Assembly (NCBI GenBank): GCA_050251035.1
Contig: JBFWNN010000018.1
Location: 23,516-87,515, forward strand
Length of the DNA stretch: 64,000 nt
From: Taklimakanibacter sp050251035
GTDB taxonomy: Bacteria > Pseudomonadota > Alphaproteobacteria > Rhizobiales > Aestuariivirgaceae
Direction of reading: 5' to 3'
The notes under the pieces were generated by a model that was not told where the DNA came from, did no database searches, and saw only the letters and a list, made by a program, of their open reading frames with translations. A program made the position numbers and the translations under genes. Shown here piece by piece: positions 62,314 through 64,000 of this stretch; the first letter of the stretch is position 1; each line of letters starts with the position of its first letter.

Positions 62314-62349
62314 AGCGTCCGCTTCTCAGTGCCGGCGGCAATATGTGAA

Positions 62350-63621
62350 TCAGCCGGACGCTGCGACCTTCGCGGCCCGGATCGCGGCCTCGAGCGCAGC
62401 GATCAACGCATCGACCTCCGCCACGGTGTTGTAATGCGCCATCGAGACCCGGAGCACGCCGTTGTTCTCCGCAAGCCCCAGCGCCTCGATCAGGCGCCGG
62501 GCATGGAAGTCGCCGAAGCGCACCGCGACATGGAAGGGATCGACCGCCTCGGCCAGGGCGCCGCTGTCCACATCCTCGATCACGAAGCTGATGGTCGGCA
62601 CCCGCCTGGCATCGGCGCGGACATTGCCGATGATGCGGCAGTCGTTGCGGGCCCGGAGCCAGGACAGGAGCCGCTCGCCGATCACCTGCTCATGTTCGGC
62701 GATGCCGGCGAAGGCCGCGACGATCTTCTCCCGCGCCGTGCCGGTGGGGACGCGCATCGCGCCGAGCTCGCTCAGATAGTCGACGATGCCCAGCGCCGAA
62801 TAGGACAATTCGTAGTTGACATTGCCGGGCTCGAGCTTGTGCGGGACGCGATCGCGGCCGTAGAAATAATGATAGAGGCTGTCGAGCGCCAGCAGATGCG
62901 CATATTTGCCATAGAGCACGGCATGATGCGGCCCGAACACCTTGTAGAGGCTGAAGACATAGAAATCGACGTCCCACTTCATGACGTCGATGGCGCCATG
63001 CGGCGCATAGGCCACCGCATCGACGCAGAGCCTGGCGCCATGGCGATGCGCGATGCGCGCGATCTCGCCCACGGGATTGATGGTGCCCAGGATATTCGAG
63101 ACATGCGACACGCAGACGAGCTTCGTCCTGGGTGTCATAAGCCTTTCGAGATCGGCGAGGTCGAGATCGAAACTCGCCTGGTTGAGCCGCCACGTCCTGA
63201 TCGCGACGCCCTGCTCCGCGAAGCCGAGCCACGGGCCGATATTGGATTCATGATCGGCGTCGGTGACGATGATCTCGTCGCCGGCCGCGAGTTCGTGGCG
63301 CATGGCGCGCGCCAGCTGCTGCAGCAGGACCGTCGTCGACGGCCCCATCACGATCTCCTCGGGTCGCGTGGCATTGACGAACGTCGCGAGCGCGGCCCGG
63401 CTCTGCTCCACCGCCTCCCGCGCCTTGACCGAGACCTCATAGGTGCCGCCGGTCTGCACATTGCGGGTGAACAGGAATTCCTGGATGCGGTCGACGGCGC
63501 GCTTCAGGATCTGCGAGCCGCCGGCATTGTCGAAGAACGCCCAGCCTTGCGCGAGGCCCGGAAACTGCCGGCGCACGAAGTCCATATCGAGGCTCGTCAT
63601 CTCTTCTCGTCTTGCCTTCAT
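62350..63621 (-). CDS. Cysteine-desulfurase-like aminotransferase class V protein
   Basis: 423 residues from the ATG at 63621 (GAGG nearby), with ATG 63600 an alternative. The PLP-binding Lys is in FYVFSLYKVFGPHHAVLYG, with upstream TDADHESNIGPW and SHVSNILGTINPVGEI. Fold-type I; close to cysteine desulfurase-like proteins. The usual C-terminal catalytic Cys loop of IscS/SufS is not evident, so a selenocysteine lyase or isopenicillin-epimerase-like activity cannot be excluded. It precedes an amino acid ABC ATPase gene on the same strand (8-nt gap). Confidence 0.88.
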   Translation of the reverse strand: MKARREEMTSLDMDFVRRQFPGLAQGWAFFDNAGGSQILKRAVDRIQEFLFTRNVQTGGTYEVSVKAREAVEQSRAALATFVNATRPEEIVMGPSTTVLLQQLARAMRHELAAGDEIIVTDADHESNIGPWLGFAEQGVAIRTWRLNQASFDLDLADLERLMTPRTKLVCVSHVSNILGTINPVGEIARIAHRHGARLCVDAVAYAPHGAIDVMKWDVDFYVFSLYKVFGPHHAVLYGKYAHLLALDSLYHYFYGRDRVPHKLEPGNVNYELSYSALGIVDYLSELGAMRVPTGTAREKIVAAFAGIAEHEQVIGERLLSWLRARNDCRIIGNVRADARRVPTISFVIEDVDSGALAEAVDPFHVAVRFGDFHARRLIEALGLAENNGVLRVSMAHYNTVAEVDALIAALEAAIRAAKVAASG

Positions 63622-63628
63622 CTCATCC

Positions 63629-64000
63629 TCAATGGGTCAGAACCGCCTGGAGGAAATCACGGGTGCGCTGCTCGCGCGGACGGTCGAATATCTCCCTGGG
63701 CGTCCCCGTCTCGATGATCCGGCCGCCATCCATCATGATCACCCGGTCAGCGACCTGGCGGGCGAAGCCCATCTCATGGGTGACGACGATCATGGTGACA
63801 TGGGCCTTGGCGAGGTTGCGCATGACGTCGAGCACCTCGCCCACCATCTCGGGATCGAGGGACGAGGTCGGTTCGTCGAAAAGATGCGCGCGCGGCTCCA
63901 TCGCCAGCGCCCTGGCGATGGCGACGCGCTGCTGCTGGCCGCCCGACAGCTGCTCGGGATATTTCTCGGCCTGGTCGGCGATGCCGACACGGTTCAGCAA
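63629..64000 (-). CDS. Polar amino acid ABC transporter ATP-binding protein (partial)
   Basis: Only the C-terminal ~123 residues are inside the window; the gene continues past the right edge. Signature LSGGQQQR, Walker B HLFDEPTSSLDP, and switch His VVTHEMGFARQVADRV define a GlnQ/HisP-type ATPase. The Walker A part is missing because of the window edge. It is upstream of the PLP enzyme gene, suggesting import of the amino acid that enzyme acts on. Confidence 0.9.
   Translation of the reverse strand: MLNRVGIADQAEKYPEQLSGGQQQRVAIARALAMEPRAHLFDEPTSSLDPEMVGEVLDVMRNLAKAHVTMIVVTHEMGFARQVADRVIMMDGGRIIETGTPREIFDRPREQRTRDFLQAVLTH

Overview
The window is G+C-rich bacterial chromosome with no rRNA, tRNA or CRISPR array that I can see. 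It most likely comes from an alphaproteobacterium close to the Hyphomicrobiales (Rhizobiales). The evidence is two gene runs typical of that group: radA-cvpA-purF-SDR (1333-5732), and panB plus a YfgM-like protein, bamB and der (16820 down to 11074). A dispersed short hairpin repeat common in alphaproteobacteria and the large load of periplasmic-binding-protein ABC importers agree with this. Species cannot be named from the sequence alone.

Layout. 1-5732: end of a DUF6600-type protein with a glutamine-rich repeat tail, then the radA-cvpA-purF-SDR housekeeping run. 5733-9799: ribose-type sugar importer (binding protein, double ATPase, permease) behind a GntR-like operator. 9800-10456: gene-poor, less G+C-rich stretch ending in a truncated IS3-type insertion sequence. 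10457-15915 (minus): HAD hydrolase, der, bamB, YfgM-like protein, and a multicopper-oxidase-fold protein that has lost its copper ligands. 16002-21002: panB, msrB-msrA, two NnrU-like membrane proteins, and two paralogous four-cysteine secreted proteins around a degenerate M20 peptidase. 21248-33137: a methyltransferase, then a divergent catabolic locus controlled by an IclR regulator. Its minus arm has an IlvD/Edd dehydratase, an aldehyde dehydrogenase and a thiamine-diphosphate enzyme. Its plus arm has a sugar importer, a Gfo/Idh/MocA dehydrogenase and a TIM-barrel isomerase. 33125-37098: spermidine/putrescine-type importer. 37285-42119: DJ-1/PfpI protein, epimerase, SDR, M20 amidohydrolase, and a bacterial indoleamine 2,3-dioxygenase.

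42301-45251: an unrecognised four-gene envelope cluster, with three single-span proteins carrying Ig-like domains opposite one polytopic membrane protein. 45315-51029: DUF1579-like protein, methyltransferase, PHB-depolymerase-like esterase, and a MalEFG-type importer whose MalF-like gene has an in-frame TGA. 51262-56472: SDR, CutC, LysR regulator, molybdopterin oxidoreductase and a coupled P-loop protein. 56488-61057: a three-subunit molybdenum aldehyde oxidoreductase of PaoABC type, divergent from a TetR regulator across a perfect 20-bp palindrome. 61123-64000: M20 amidohydrolase, cysteine-desulfurase-like PLP enzyme, and a partial polar amino-acid ABC ATPase.

The most interesting places are the IclR-controlled locus (it combines inositol-type and aldonate-type enzymes and I cannot assign it to one known pathway), the 42301-45251 envelope cluster, the twin four-cysteine proteins, the copper-free cupredoxin protein, the IDO gene, and the interrupted permease. 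I found no single system that is clearly undescribed and fully supported. All functional statements rest on motifs and context read by eye.
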